64,000 nt of DNA from Paracoccus sediminicola (GTDB lineage Bacteria > Pseudomonadota > Alphaproteobacteria > Rhodobacterales > Rhodobacteraceae). The first letter of the stretch is position 1. Every line of letters begins with the position of its first letter. The position numbers and the translations under genes are program-made. Location: the NCBI RefSeq assembly GCF_027912835.1, contig NZ_CP115768.1, positions 3,092,501-3,156,500 of the forward strand, read 5' to 3'. The notes beneath the pieces are model-generated. The model had not been told where the DNA came from. It saw only the letters and a program-made list of their open reading frames with translations, and made no database searches. Positions 1 to 9,020 of this stretch are shown here, piece by piece.

Positions 1-228
1 CAGCTCGTATCGTGCCGCCTGTTCGGGGCCGAGCCGTTCCGAAAGCCGGCGGTTCAACGCGAAGCTGTCGATGTCGTTGGCCTCTTGCAGGGCGACGCGG
101 CCCTGCAGGGCTGTGCCGCTGCCGCCGGGGCCGTAAGCCGGGGTCAGCGCACAGGCCGCGAGCGCCGCGATCCCGGCCAGCACCGCGACGCGTGACACGA
201 GGCGGCGGAGGGGGTCAGGCCACGACAT
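1..228 (-). CDS. lptE: LPS assembly lipoprotein LptE, 5' part
   Basis: Only the first 76 codons are in the window; the gene runs off the left edge. The ATG lies inside the last codons of leuS (14-nt overlap) and opens a short basic N-terminus, a hydrophobic stretch and a lipobox LAAC with the lipidated Cys at about residue 26, followed by Ala-Leu-Thr-Pro-Ala-Tyr. LptE lipoproteins sit in the outer membrane as the plug of the LptD translocon that delivers LPS to the surface. leuS followed directly by lptE (and usually holA) is a conserved order in alphaproteobacteria, and the overlap implies co-transcription and coupled translation. The identification rests on the lipobox and this position, since most of the protein is missing. 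Confidence 0.75.
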   Translation of the reverse strand, partial: MSWPDPLRRLVSRVAVLAGIAALAACALTPAYGPGGSGTALQGRVALQEANDIDSFALNRRLSERLGPEQAARYEL

Positions 229-2752
229 TGACGATCCGTCCCGGAACAACGATCAGCTTCTTCGGCGATGCCCCATCGAGGAATTTCTGCACGGTCTCAT
301 CTGCAAGGACGAGCGATTCGATGTCTTCCTTGGGCATGTCCTTGGCAACGCTGATCTCAGCCCGGCGCTTGCCGTTGATCTGGATCGGCATGGTCACCGT
401 GTCATCGACCAGCAAAGCGGGGTCGGCCTTGGGCCAGCCTGCATCCACCACCATGCCGGTGCCGCCGGATCTGGCCCAGATTTCTTCGGCCAGATGCGGG
501 ACCATCGGGGCCATCAGCTGCGCCATGATGCGCAGCACCTCGCGACGAGCCTCTCCACCGGCTTTGGATTTGCCGATGGCGTTGGCGAGTTCATAGAGCT
601 TCGCCACGGCCTTGTTGAACGCAAAGCTTTCGATGGATTTCGTCACATCGGCAATGGCGCGATGCGCGGCGCGGGTCAGGTCGGGATCGTCCCCGCCCTC
701 GGGTGCCTCATCGGCCAGCCGCCAGACGCGGGCAAGGAATTTATACGCCGCCTCGGCCCCGGCGCTTGTCCATTCCACGTCGCGTTCGGGCGGTGAATCG
801 GACAGCATGAACCAACGCGCCGTGTCGGCGCCGAAATTGGCAACGATATCCACCGGATCGACGACGTTCTTCTTGGATTTGGACATCTTGGCCGAGGGGA
901 TGATCTCGACCTCGGTGCCATCGGCCAGCTTGCCGTCGGTCACATCCTCGGGCAGGTGATAGACCGGGCGGCCCCTGGCGTCGGCGGTCTTGTAGATCTC
1001 ATGCGTGACCATGCCCTGCGTGAACAGCGCGTCGAAGGGTTCCTTCGCGTGTTGGGGCAAATGGCCGGTCTTGACCATCGCGCGGGCGAAGAAGCGGGAA
1101 TAGAGCAGATGCAGAATCGCATGCTCGATCCCGCCGATATACTGGTCGACATTCATCCAGTAATCCGCATCGGCGCGGTCGGTCGGTGTCGAGGCGTGGG
1201 GCGAAGTGAAACGCGCGTAATACCAGCTCGAATCGACGAACGTGTCCATCGTGTCGGTTTCGCGCGTGGCCGCGCCGCCGCATTGCGGGCAGGTCGCCTG
1301 ACGCCATGTGGGGTGACGGTCCAGCGGGTTGCCGGGCTGATCGAAGCTGACATCCTGCGGCAGCAGGACGGGCAGGTTCTCTTTCGCCTCGGGGACGGTG
1401 CCGCATTTGGCGCAATGCACGACCGGGATCGGGCATCCCCAGTAACGCTGGCGCGAGATGCCCCAGTCGCGCAGGCGATATTTGGTGACGCCCTCGCCAT
1501 AGCCCTGTTCCTCGGCATGGGCGATGGCGGCGGTCACGGCCTCCTCGCCGGTCTGCTCCGCCGCGCCCGAGAAGCCGCGCACATAGCTGACGGTTTCGGA
1601 TTTCAGCGGCACATAGGGGCCCTTTGCCACCATCGCATCGGCGGCGGCGAGATCCATGCCCTTCTCGCCAAAGGTGGCGCGAATCGGCAGGCCGTATTTG
1701 GTCGCGAATTCATGGTCGCGCTCGTCATGCGCGGGCGAACCGAAAATCGCGCCGGTGCCATAATCCATCAGCACGAAATTCGCGATCCAGATCGGCAGTT
1801 TCCAGTCGGGATCAAGCGGATGGGCGACGCTCAGCCCGGTGTCGAAGCCCATTTTCGGCGCGGTTTCAATGGCTTCCTCGGTGGTGCCGATGCGGCGGCA
1901 GTCCTCGATGAAGGCCCGGATCTCGGCATTGCCCTCGGCCAGATGGCGGGCCATCGGGTGATCCGGCGACAGCGCGATGAAGCTTGCGCCCATCAGCGTG
2001 TCGGGGCGGGTGGTGTAGACCTCGATCTCGTCGAAATCCTCGGGCGCATCGACGGTGTGGAAGCGGAATTGCAGGCCGCGCGATTTGCCGATCCAGTTGC
2101 GCTGCATCAGCCGAACCTTTTCCGGCCAGCCCTCCAGCCCGTCAATCGCCGAGAGCAGCTCTTCGGAGTAATCCGAGATGCGGAAGAACCACTGCGTCAG
2201 CTCTTTCCGCTCGACCGGCGCGCCCGAGCGCCAGCCCTTGCCGTCGATCACCTGTTCATTGGCCAGCACGGTCATGTCGACCGGGTCCCAGTTCACCTGA
2301 GCGGATTTGCGTGTGATCAGCCCGGCTTCGAGGAAATCGAGGAACAGCGCCTGTTGCTGCGCGACGTAATCGTCATCGCAGGTGGCGAATTCGCGGGACC
2401 AGTCGATCGACAGACCCAGCGGCTTCAACTGGTCCTTCATCGCTGCGATATTGCCATAGGTCCAGTCGCGCGGATGGCCGCCCTGTTCCATCGCGGCGTT
2501 TTCCGCCGGCATCCCGAACGCGTCCCAGCCCATCGGGTGCAGCACCGAAAAACCCTGCGCGCGCTTGAACCGCGCCACCACGTCGCCCATCGCATAGTTG
2601 CGGACATGGCCCATATGGATGCGCCCCGACGGGTAGGGGAACATCTCCAGCACATAGTATTTGGGCCGGTCGTCCCGCACGGCCTTGAAGCTGTCGGCCT
2701 GGCTCCAGGCGTCCTGCCAGTGCTTTTCGCTGGTTGCGGGATCGTAGGGCAT
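215..2752 (-). CDS. leuS: Leucyl-tRNA synthetase
   Basis: Cytoplasmic class Ia aminoacyl-tRNA synthetase of 845 residues, a normal bacterial length. It charges tRNA-Leu. The ATP-binding HIGH motif appears as HMGH at residues 46-49 after FPYPSGRI, the CP1 editing domain carries the TTRPDTLMG threonine-rich signature near residue 250, and the catalytic loop KMSKS is at about 622-626. Cys pairs near residues 450 and 490 belong to the zinc-binding insertion. The gene is second in a minus-strand run DUF3576 gene - leuS - lptE. The 66-nt gap before it holds a short CGGGC/GCCCG stem but no clear terminator. A long open frame on the opposite strand is only a GC-rich shadow. Confidence 0.98.
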   Translation of the reverse strand: MPYDPATSEKHWQDAWSQADSFKAVRDDRPKYYVLEMFPYPSGRIHMGHVRNYAMGDVVARFKRAQGFSVLHPMGWDAFGMPAENAAMEQGGHPRDWTYGNIAAMKDQLKPLGLSIDWSREFATCDDDYVAQQQALFLDFLEAGLITRKSAQVNWDPVDMTVLANEQVIDGKGWRSGAPVERKELTQWFFRISDYSEELLSAIDGLEGWPEKVRLMQRNWIGKSRGLQFRFHTVDAPEDFDEIEVYTTRPDTLMGASFIALSPDHPMARHLAEGNAEIRAFIEDCRRIGTTEEAIETAPKMGFDTGLSVAHPLDPDWKLPIWIANFVLMDYGTGAIFGSPAHDERDHEFATKYGLPIRATFGEKGMDLAAADAMVAKGPYVPLKSETVSYVRGFSGAAEQTGEEAVTAAIAHAEEQGYGEGVTKYRLRDWGISRQRYWGCPIPVVHCAKCGTVPEAKENLPVLLPQDVSFDQPGNPLDRHPTWRQATCPQCGGAATRETDTMDTFVDSSWYYARFTSPHASTPTDRADADYWMNVDQYIGGIEHAILHLLYSRFFARAMVKTGHLPQHAKEPFDALFTQGMVTHEIYKTADARGRPVYHLPEDVTDGKLADGTEVEIIPSAKMSKSKKNVVDPVDIVANFGADTARWFMLSDSPPERDVEWTSAGAEAAYKFLARVWRLADEAPEGGDDPDLTRAAHRAIADVTKSIESFAFNKAVAKLYELANAIGKSKAGGEARREVLRIMAQLMAPMVPHLAEEIWARSGGTGMVVDAGWPKADPALLVDDTVTMPIQINGKRRAEISVAKDMPKEDIESLVLADETVQKFLDGASPKKLIVVPGRIVNVVA

Positions 2753-2818
2753 GGGGTCTCCGGGCGTTGTAATGCCCGAAGGGTTTAACGCTCGCGGGCG
2801 TGAGAAGTAAGTCCCTAC

Positions 2819-3292
2819 TTACAGCCGCCCGTCGGCCACGCGGAGCTGGCGGGCACGGGTGAGGATCGCGTCCTCGACCGCGCGAACCGTGCCCGGCGCG
2901 ACCGCCGCGCCGCCGGCACCTTGAAGCGACAGTTTCAGCGAACGCGCGTCCAGGGCCGGGTCGGTGATCTGGATGGTGGCGCGATAGCTGCGCCCGCCGC
3001 CGGGGGGCGTGCCGTAGCCGGTGACGATCACCCCGGTGAAGGGATCGACCGATTGCACGGGCAGGAAATTCAGCACTTCGAGGCTCGCATTCCAGAGGTA
3101 TTTATTGACCGCGACGGCCTTGTTGGAATCGTTGTTATTGCCGAAGAGGTCCCAGATCGTGGATTGCCGCCGTTCTTGCGTCGGGTCGGTCTGTGCGTTC
3201 GACCCGCCGCCGAAGATGCCGCCGCCGCCACAGGCTGCCAGCGACGTGGTCAGGGCGAGTGTCGCGGCGCAGCGAAAGGCGAAACGGGTCAT
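2819..3292 (-). CDS. DUF3576 family lipoprotein
   Basis: A 157-residue exported lipoprotein of unknown function. The N-terminus is a signal sequence ending in LAAC (lipidated Cys at residue 21), followed by a Gly-rich, low-complexity linker. The remainder is the compact DUF3576 domain found in alphaproteobacteria directly before leuS, with the features WDLFGN, NKYLWNASLEVLNFLP and GVIVTGYGTPPG. Its position upstream of leuS and lptE suggests an envelope role, but that is inference. A perfect 6-bp inverted repeat (GTAAGT, CCCT loop, ACTTAC, 2807-2822) overlaps the stop codon and may mark mRNA processing before leuS. Confidence 0.85.
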   Translation of the reverse strand: MTRFAFRCAATLALTTSLAACGGGGIFGGGSNAQTDPTQERRQSTIWDLFGNNNDSNKAVAVNKYLWNASLEVLNFLPVQSVDPFTGVIVTGYGTPPGGGRSYRATIQITDPALDARSLKLSLQGAGGAAVAPGTVRAVEDAILTRARQLRVADGRL

Positions 3293-3552
3293 GGCACTGT
3301 CCTTTTATTGCAGCGGCCTTGCGGCCTTGCTGCTCATTAGCGCGGAAGAGGCGGGGCGGACAAGCTTTTCCCGAGCGCGACCCTGTGGCGGGCGATCACT
3401 CGGGTGTGACCAATTCGCACCACAAAACCGGCAATCCCGTAAAGTGAAAGGCGTTTTAATTGCATTGACGGAATGAACGAGCGACACATCAGTCATACCC
3501 AAGCGGCACTTATGCGGCCTTGGGGGAACACCGAGAGACAAGAGGGAACACC

Positions 3553-4605
3553 ATGAAAAAGGTTCTGTTTGCGACCACCGCGCTCGTCATGACCGCTGGC
3601 GTCGCCGCCGCAGAAGTCGCCGTGTCCGGCGACGGCCGTCTGGGCCTGCGCTATGAAAGCGACACCGGCTACACCGGCGACAACTCCTGGAACGTCGTCA
3701 ACCGCGTTCGCGTCAAGTTCAGCCTGACCGGCGAATCGCCGGCCGGCATCTCGTTCGGCGCCAACCTGCGTTCGGACCAGGCCGCTAACGCTGGCGACAA
3801 CAACTCCGCCACCTCGGGCGACATCTATGTGTCGGGTGCCTATGGCAAGCTGACCGCCGGCGATATCGACGGCGCTCTGGAACAAGCCGTTGGCGACCTG
3901 CCGGAAGTCGGCCTGTCGGGTCTCGACTACTGGAACGAGTTTGCCTACGCGACCTCGGAAGAGCTGTCCTACACCGCCGACCTGGACAATGACGGCATTG
4001 ATGAGACCTATGGCTCGGACGCTGGCCTGCTGTATGAATACAGCATCGGCAACGCCAATCTGTATGCTTCGTTCTCGGATGCCTTCTATGGCAACACCGA
4101 CGCTGAGCGTGATACGCAGTCCTGGGCTCTCGGTGTCGGCTACGACCTGGGCGGCTACACCTTCGGTATCGGTTACGAAAAGGCCGACTACACCGTCAAC
4201 CCGTTCATCATCGAAGACTCCGGCGTTTACTCGACCGTCGTCGGCCCGCTGGGCTTTGACGCCGACTCGGAGAGCTGGGGTATCTCGGGTGGGACCTCGA
4301 TCAGCGGCATCACCCTGAAGGGCGTTTGGCTGAGCACCTCGTCGGACAACGATGAGCTGGACTTCGACCAGTACGGTCTGGGCGCCGGCTATGAGATGTC
4401 GAATGGTGTCGCCGTGTCGGCCTTCTATCGCCGGAACGAGTTCGACAACATCGACGTCGACGGCCACGCCTTCGGTATCGGCGCTGCCTACGATCTGGGC
4501 GGTGGCGCGACCATCAAAGGTGGTATCGTTGACGCTTCGGTCGACAACGGCACCCAAGAGTACAACAACACCCTGGCTGACTTCGGTCTGTCCTTCAACT
4601 TCTGA
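3553..4605 (+). CDS. Rhodobacter-type general porin
   Basis: A 350-residue outer-membrane beta-barrel. The precursor begins MKKVLFATTALVMTAGVAAA, a clear Sec signal peptide cleaved before EVAVSGDGRLGLRY. The body is rich in alternating Tyr/Gly strands and acidic loops (for example the DLDNDGIDETYGSDAG loop) and ends in Phe-Asn-Phe, the terminal aromatic signal for BAM-dependent insertion. This matches the gram-negative porin family crystallised from Rhodobacter. I chose the ATG at 3553 over an in-frame start at 3520 because the signal peptide begins there, with an AGAGGGA ribosome site just upstream. Codon use is strongly biased towards highly expressed codons. It is followed by a strong terminator, so it is monocistronic, with 260 bp of upstream DNA for regulation. 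Confidence 0.93.
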   Translation: MKKVLFATTALVMTAGVAAAEVAVSGDGRLGLRYESDTGYTGDNSWNVVNRVRVKFSLTGESPAGISFGANLRSDQAANAGDNNSATSGDIYVSGAYGKLTAGDIDGALEQAVGDLPEVGLSGLDYWNEFAYATSEELSYTADLDNDGIDETYGSDAGLLYEYSIGNANLYASFSDAFYGNTDAERDTQSWALGVGYDLGGYTFGIGYEKADYTVNPFIIEDSGVYSTVVGPLGFDADSESWGISGGTSISGITLKGVWLSTSSDNDELDFDQYGLGAGYEMSNGVAVSAFYRRNEFDNIDVDGHAFGIGAAYDLGGGATIKGGIVDASVDNGTQEYNNTLADFGLSFNF

Positions 4606-4628
4606 TCCCAACCGATCAGACGTCACGG

Positions 4629-4656
4629 AAAGAGCGGGCCTTGCGCCCGCTCTTTT
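4629..4656 (+). terminator. Rho-independent terminator of the porin gene
   Basis: An 11-bp perfect stem (AAAGAGCGGGC paired with GCCCGCTCTTT) with a 5-nt CTTGC loop, followed by TCTTTT. It begins 24 nt after the porin stop codon. The downstream yggS ATG is only 21 nt beyond it, so yggS may depend on read-through or on a start site within the stem. Confidence 0.9.
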
Positions 4657-4676
4657 CTTTTGGAACTGTCGCGCCC

Positions 4677-5342
4677 ATGGGACTGCAAGAGATCAGACAA
4701 CGCATCGCTGCCGCGGAACGGGCGGCAGGGCGGCCAGAGGGCTCGGTCGAGCTGATCGCGGTCAGCAAGGTGCAGCCCGATGCGCGCGTCGAGACGGTGC
4801 TGGAACAGGGTCATCGCGTCTTTGGCGAGAATTACGTGCAAGAGGCGCAGGGCAAATGGCCCGGCTGGCGTCAGCGTTACGGCGGCGTCCGGCTGCATAT
4901 GATCGGGCCGCTGCAATCCAACAAGGCCAAGGCGGCGGCCGGGCTGTTCGATGCGATCCACACGCTGGACCGCATGTCGCTGGCGCGCAAGCTGGCCAAT
5001 GCGCTCGCCGCGCATGACGGCAATACGCCCGAGCTTTTCGTGCAGGTGAATACCGGGGACGAGCCGCAAAAGGCGGGCATCCTGCCCGACGAGCTGCCGG
5101 GTTTTCTGGATCAGATCCACGAATTGGGGCTGACCCCGCAGGGGCTGATGTGCATCCCCCCCGAGGCCGAAGAGGCGCGACCGCATTTCGTCATGCTCCG
5201 CGAACTCGCCGAGGCGGCGGGGCTGGATCGGCTGTCCATGGGGATGAGCGCGGATTTTGAGGCGGCGATTGCCGAGGGCGCGACCCATATTCGCGTCGGC
5301 AGTGCGATTTTCGGCGCGCGGGATTATTCCGACCGGGGCTGA
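4677..5342 (+). CDS. yggS: YggS family pyridoxal-phosphate homeostasis protein
   Basis: A 221-residue PLP-binding TIM barrel of the YggS/PLPBP family (fold III, like alanine racemase N-terminal domain) that buffers free PLP in the cytoplasm and has no known reaction of its own. The PLP lysine lies in ELIAVSKVQP, and the family signatures FGENYVQEA, HMIGPLQSNK, VNTGDEPQKAG and LSMGMSADFEAAIAEGATHIRVG are all present. The start at 4677 is preferred because a longer frame would begin inside the porin terminator. It faces the convergent L,D-transpeptidase-like gene at a distance of 5 nt. Confidence 0.95.
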   Translation: MGLQEIRQRIAAAERAAGRPEGSVELIAVSKVQPDARVETVLEQGHRVFGENYVQEAQGKWPGWRQRYGGVRLHMIGPLQSNKAKAAAGLFDAIHTLDRMSLARKLANALAAHDGNTPELFVQVNTGDEPQKAGILPDELPGFLDQIHELGLTPQGLMCIPPEAEEARPHFVMLRELAEAAGLDRLSMGMSADFEAAIAEGATHIRVGSAIFGARDYSDRG

Positions 5343-5347
5343 GCCCG

Positions 5348-5896
5348 TCAGATGCGGGTCTGCGGTGCGCTTTGGCGTGTAAACAGGTATTTGGGCACCG
5401 AAGATGGAACGATGAGCCTTGTCCCCGGCCTCGCGTGGCGGGCCAGCCAGATCAGATCCCGACGCGCAACGGCGATGCAGCCCGCAGTGACATAACCCGG
5501 CCGGCGCCATTGATGCAGGAAGATCGCCGAGCCTTTGCCGACTTTGGCATCGGGCCAGTTCCAATCCGTCGTCAGCACCAGATCGTAAAGCGGATCGGCG
5601 CGGCGCAGCCTTTCATGTGACGCGGCGAGCGGCAGGCGGGCATGACGGTTGTAAAGCGGATGGCCGCTTTCGTCGCACCAGAGATCGCCGGGACCGATGG
5701 GGCGCGCCCAGCGCGTCGGCGCGGGCAGGCGGTCCGGGCGATACCACAGCCCGGTGATGCAATGCAGCCCTGCCGGGGTGGCGCCGTCGCCTTCGCGCTT
5801 GTCGGTGGTGACTCCGCCGCGACCGATGCTGCAGGGCAGATGGCGACCCAGAAAGCGCAGGCCGCGCGGGGTCAGCACGATGTCGTCGGGACTCAT
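5348..5896 (-). CDS. L,D-transpeptidase catalytic (YkuD-fold) protein
   Basis: A 182-residue protein with the YkuD-type fold. The active-site block is IFLHQW followed about 14 residues later by TAGCIAV, which supplies the His and the nucleophilic Cys of L,D-transpeptidases. There is no signal peptide or transmembrane segment, so the protein looks cytoplasmic or uses another export route. This short, SignalP-less version is common in Rhodobacteraceae; its substrate is unknown and murein cross-linking should not be assumed. The stop of ribA and the start of this gene overlap (ribA ends at 5893, this gene starts at 5896 on the same strand), so it is translationally coupled to ribA. Confidence 0.85.
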   Translation of the reverse strand: MSPDDIVLTPRGLRFLGRHLPCSIGRGGVTTDKREGDGATPAGLHCITGLWYRPDRLPAPTRWARPIGPGDLWCDESGHPLYNRHARLPLAASHERLRRADPLYDLVLTTDWNWPDAKVGKGSAIFLHQWRRPGYVTAGCIAVARRDLIWLARHARPGTRLIVPSSVPKYLFTRQSAPQTRI

Positions 5897-6951
5897 AGCA
5901 GATGGCCGGATTTCTTGGCCTTGGTGGCGAGATAGCCGCGATTGAACCGATTCGGCGGCAGGATCAGCGGCACGCGGTCGACCACCTCGATGCCGTGCGA
6001 TTCCAGCATCGCGACCTTGCGCGGATTGTTCGTCATCAGCCTCACCCGCGCAAAGCCCATCGCGCGCAGCAACCCCGCGCCAATGCGGAAATCGCGTTCG
6101 TCATCTTCGAAGCCGAGGCGGTGATTGGCCTCGACCGTGTCGAACCCCTGATTTTGCAGGCCATAGGCGCGCATCTTGTTGGCGAGCCCGATGCCGCGCC
6201 CTTCCTGGTTGAGATAAAGCAGCACGCCAGATCCGGCCTCACCCATGCGCTGAAGCGCGGTGTGAAGCTGCGGGCCGCAATCGCATTTCAGGCTGCCCAG
6301 CACATCGCCGGTGAAACAGGCCGAGTGGAGCCGCACCAGAGGGATTCCGTCGCGGGGCGGGTCACCGATCTCGACGGCGTAATGTTCGGCGCCACCATCC
6401 TCGGGGCGGAAGATATGCAGGCGCGCGCTTTCGGAGGATTCGAGCGGCAGCCGCGCAGCCGCCACCGGATGCAGCAGCGATTCCTCTGCCAGAGCGGCAG
6501 TCAACGGGGCCGATACGAGATGCGAGAGTCCGGCGGGGGTCTCTGCCTCGACCATCAGCAGCGCGGGCAGGAGCTTTGCCGATTTCGCCAGCAGGATGGC
6601 GGCCAGATGCGGCGCGGCATCGCCACCGCGCAGGCTGGTGAAGGGACCCTTCATCGGGTTCATGAGATCGGCAGAGGGGTCGGCCACCGCGCGCAGCCAG
6701 TCGAGCCCGGCCCCATCCGGCAGCGCGATGCGGGCCAGATCGACGTCATAGGCGCGCGCCTTCAGCGTCTCGGCGCGCCGTGCGGTGATCGCCAGAACCG
6801 GGGTGCCGAGCGCGCACATGGCTGCCAGACGATCCGGGCGCAGCGTCTCGACCGCGGCGACGAGCCAGCCATCAATGCCGACCGCCAGCCCCATGCGCAG
6901 CTCGGCGCGGGCGCGGGAAATCCGTTCGGAGAGGGTCGGTAGCAGGCTCAT
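5893..6951 (-). CDS. ribA: GTP cyclohydrolase II
   Basis: Catalyses GTP to 2,5-diamino-6-ribosylamino-4-pyrimidinone 5'-phosphate, the first step of riboflavin synthesis. The catalytic domain occupies the C-terminal 200 residues of 352. The zinc cysteines lie in HSACFTGDVLGSLKCDCG, and LNQEGRGIGL, DTVEANHRLG and MTNNPRKV follow in canonical order. About 150 N-terminal residues form an extra domain typical of alphaproteobacterial RibA; it resembles a remnant of a DHBP synthase-like partner but has no recognisable catalytic motif. The ATG at 6951 (MSLLPTLSERISRARAELRM) is chosen because any longer frame would run antisense into cenR. The two genes diverge from a 124-bp region. It is the first gene of a two-gene unit with the YkuD-fold gene. 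Confidence 0.95.
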   Translation of the reverse strand: MSLLPTLSERISRARAELRMGLAVGIDGWLVAAVETLRPDRLAAMCALGTPVLAITARRAETLKARAYDVDLARIALPDGAGLDWLRAVADPSADLMNPMKGPFTSLRGGDAAPHLAAILLAKSAKLLPALLMVEAETPAGLSHLVSAPLTAALAEESLLHPVAAARLPLESSESARLHIFRPEDGGAEHYAVEIGDPPRDGIPLVRLHSACFTGDVLGSLKCDCGPQLHTALQRMGEAGSGVLLYLNQEGRGIGLANKMRAYGLQNQGFDTVEANHRLGFEDDERDFRIGAGLLRAMGFARVRLMTNNPRKVAMLESHGIEVVDRVPLILPPNRFNRGYLATKAKKSGHLL

Positions 6952-6952
6952 T

Positions 6953-6970
6953 CTGAAACAAACTGAAACA
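6953..6970. repeat. Phased direct repeat CTGAAACA between ribA and cenR
   Basis: Two perfect copies of CTGAAACA (6953-6960 and 6963-6970) are spaced exactly 10 bp apart, one helical turn. This is the usual architecture of OmpR/PhoB-family operators. The repeat sits directly before the ribA start codon and about 105 bp upstream of the cenR ATG. A role as a CenR autoregulatory site is inference. Confidence 0.4.
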
Positions 6971-7075
6971 TTTCTCGCCCCGGCGACAACAGCGCGTGAG
7001 GATCTCGCAACATCACTGGACGGGGCGTCCGGCGCAATACAGCTTGTGCGCGACAACGTTACTGGAGGCAAGAGC

Positions 7076-7762
7076 ATGGCCGGACTGAAGAAGATACTGC
7101 TGGTGGATGACGAGGAAGACCTGCGCGAGGCGCTGGCCGAGCAACTCGTCGCGACGGAGGAATTCGATGTGTTCGAGGCGGGCACGGGCGCCGAGGCGGT
7201 CGAGCGCTGCAAGGAGGCGATTTTCGATCTCGTGGTGCTGGATGTCGGCCTGCCCGATACGGATGGGCGCGAGCTGTGCAAGCGCCTGCGCAAGCAGGGC
7301 GTCAAATGCCCCGTCGTGATGCTGACCGGGCACGACACCGATGCCGACACGATCCTCGGGCTCGACAGCGGAGCGAATGATTATATCACCAAGCCGTTCA
7401 AGTTCCCGGTGCTGCTGGCCCGGCTGCGGGCGCAGCTTCGGACCCATGAGCAATCCGAGGACGCGATCTTCCAGCTTGGACCGTATACGTTCAAGCCGTC
7501 GATGAAGATGCTGATCGACGAGCGGGACCGGAAGATCCGACTGACCGAGAAAGAGACCAACATCCTCAAATATCTCTACCGTGCGCAGGATGGCGTGGTG
7601 GCGCGCGATGTGCTGCTGCACGAGGTCTGGGGCTATAATGCCGGGGTGACCACCCATACGCTGGAAACCCATATCTACCGGCTGCGCCAGAAGATCGAGC
7701 CGGACCCGTCCAATGCGCGGCTTCTGGTCACCGAAAGCGGCGGGTATCGGCTGGTGGCGTGA
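7076..7762 (+). CDS. cenR: OmpR-family response regulator, CenR-like
   Basis: A 228-residue two-component regulator. The receiver domain (residues 1-120) has the acidic pair D11-D12, the phospho-acceptor D56 in VVLDVGLPD, the Thr in VMLTGHD and the Lys in ITKPFK. The winged-helix DNA-binding domain (about 130-228) contains the EVWGYNAGVTTHTLETHIYRLRQKIE-type recognition region that is nearly invariant in Caulobacter/Rhodobacter CenR. CenR is essential in those organisms and governs envelope and division genes with kinase CenK. No kinase gene is adjacent, which fits the known separation of cenK and cenR. The ATG at 7076 follows an ACTGGAGGCAA ribosome site. A strong terminator follows. Confidence 0.88.
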   Translation: MAGLKKILLVDDEEDLREALAEQLVATEEFDVFEAGTGAEAVERCKEAIFDLVVLDVGLPDTDGRELCKRLRKQGVKCPVVMLTGHDTDADTILGLDSGANDYITKPFKFPVLLARLRAQLRTHEQSEDAIFQLGPYTFKPSMKMLIDERDRKIRLTEKETNILKYLYRAQDGVVARDVLLHEVWGYNAGVTTHTLETHIYRLRQKIEPDPSNARLLVTESGGYRLVA

Positions 7763-7861
7763 AAATTGTGACAGGGCGGGAACCGGCGCTATGTGTCGGG
7801 GTTATGTCCGCGAAGCCCAGTGGTTCGGGGATACGGCCACACCCTCCCTGTCTCGAACTGG

Positions 7862-7885
7862 CCCCGGCGCAAGCCGGGGTTTTTT
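7862..7885 (+). terminator. Rho-independent terminator of cenR
   Basis: A perfect 7-bp stem CCCCGGC/GCCGGGG with a GCAA tetraloop, followed by six T residues. It lies 100 nt after the cenR stop, just before the 3' end of the convergent Hint-domain gene. Confidence 0.92.
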
Positions 7886-7892
7886 CATGCGC

Positions 7893-9020
7893 TCAGCCGC
7901 GGGAGCCGCGCCGCGCGGCGCGCGGAGAAGGGGTAAAGGGTTCGGCGAGGGGCTTGGCGTTCTTGAGATGCCGCGCGACCAGCCTCTTGCTGCGCTTGCC
8001 CTCGGCAAAGACGGCAGCTGGCGGGGCCTCCCATCCGCGCAACAGATCGGGGAACAGCGCGTGGATTTCGTGCCGCGCTTCGTCGGTCATGTTCCGCAAG
8101 GCCTGAGTGCCAAGATAAAGCGTCTCGGCCAGAGCGCCGTCGGCGGTGACGATCTCGTGGCGGTCGCAGAGGAAATGCCAGTAATCGACGGGCGCGTCGG
8201 CAGTGATTTCCTCGACGCCATGCAGCGGCAGCAGCTTCCTCGCCGCGATCAGCACGGAATTCGCACCATACATGCGATGCACAATGGCCGAAGAGACAAG
8301 CATCCGATGCTGCGGAGACACGACCATGTCGCGCGCGGGAATCCCGGGACCCAGCGCGCTGCGGCGGATGCGGATCGGGCGCAGATTGGGTTTCGCGGCA
8401 AGCTCGGCGGGGCTGAGATGGCGGTGGCCGATCCAGCGGATGGGCTGGTCGCCATGGGTCAGTGTGGTGACCATGCTGCCTTCGGCCAGTGTCTCGACTG
8501 CGCGCGGGCCGTCCGGGGTGGCGATCATCGTGCCGGCGGTAAAGCAGACCACCCCGAGATAGACGTCATCGACAACTGCGTCGCGGCTAGTGCTGTTGCT
8601 GACACCGCCCGAGATGGTGACGCGGATCTCTGTCACACCCGCGGGAACGGTGAATTGGGTTGCCACCGGCGTATCCGCTGCTGAGCTGAGGCGGTAATCG
8701 GTGCCGGTGCTGTCCGTGCTCTGACCCTGCGCGATCACCGGACCGACATTGCCGTTGGCGTCCACGGCTTCGATCGTATAGCTGACATTGGCGCTGCCGC
8801 CGGACACACGGTTGACGGCGAAGCCGAAATCAAAGCTGAAATCGTAGCTTTTACCGGCTTCGACCGTCACGTTCTGCGCGATGCTGCCGCCGCTGTTCGA
8901 GCTTTTGTCGAAAACCGCAAGCTCCTGACTGCCCGCGTAGGTGCTGGCATCTCCCGTCGTCGTCCAGCCGGTCAGCGAGTTGCCGTCGAAATTCGGATTG
9001 ATGATGAGATTGGGGGGCAT
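7893..9020 (-). CDS. Hint (hedgehog/intein) domain protein with N-terminal jelly-roll
   Basis: A 375-residue protein in two parts. Residues 1-156 are a Thr/Ser/Gly-rich beta-sandwich beginning PNLIINPNFDGNSLTGW, like the carbohydrate-binding DUF642/choice-of-anchor folds. From C159 (VCFTAGTMIATPDG) begins a Hint_2 domain with PQHRMLV and the late HEIVTADGALAETLY segment usual in Rhodobacteraceae. Hint domains cleave the bond before their first Cys; here that would release the N-terminal module. There is no signal peptide. Such proteins are often secreted without one, by type I systems, but no exporter is nearby. The ATG at 9020 has an in-frame TGA two codons before it, so it is the first usable start, although no good ribosome site is visible. 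The biological role is unknown. Confidence 0.8.
   Translation of the reverse strand: MPPNLIINPNFDGNSLTGWTTTGDASTYAGSQELAVFDKSSNSGGSIAQNVTVEAGKSYDFSFDFGFAVNRVSGGSANVSYTIEAVDANGNVGPVIAQGQSTDSTGTDYRLSSAADTPVATQFTVPAGVTEIRVTISGGVSNSTSRDAVVDDVYLGVVCFTAGTMIATPDGPRAVETLAEGSMVTTLTHGDQPIRWIGHRHLSPAELAAKPNLRPIRIRRSALGPGIPARDMVVSPQHRMLVSSAIVHRMYGANSVLIAARKLLPLHGVEEITADAPVDYWHFLCDRHEIVTADGALAETLYLGTQALRNMTDEARHEIHALFPDLLRGWEAPPAAVFAEGKRSKRLVARHLKNAKPLAEPFTPSPRAARRGSRG

Noticed and set aside
956..2788. A 610-codon open frame antisense to leuS
   Set aside because: It mirrors leuS exactly, is His/Arg/Gly-rich, has no family motif, and leuS itself is unmistakable. Long antisense frames are expected at this GC content.
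5893..7350. A longer ribA frame starting at 7350
   Set aside because: The extra 133 codons are Ser/Ala-rich and antisense to cenR; the ATG at 6951 gives a normal N-terminus.
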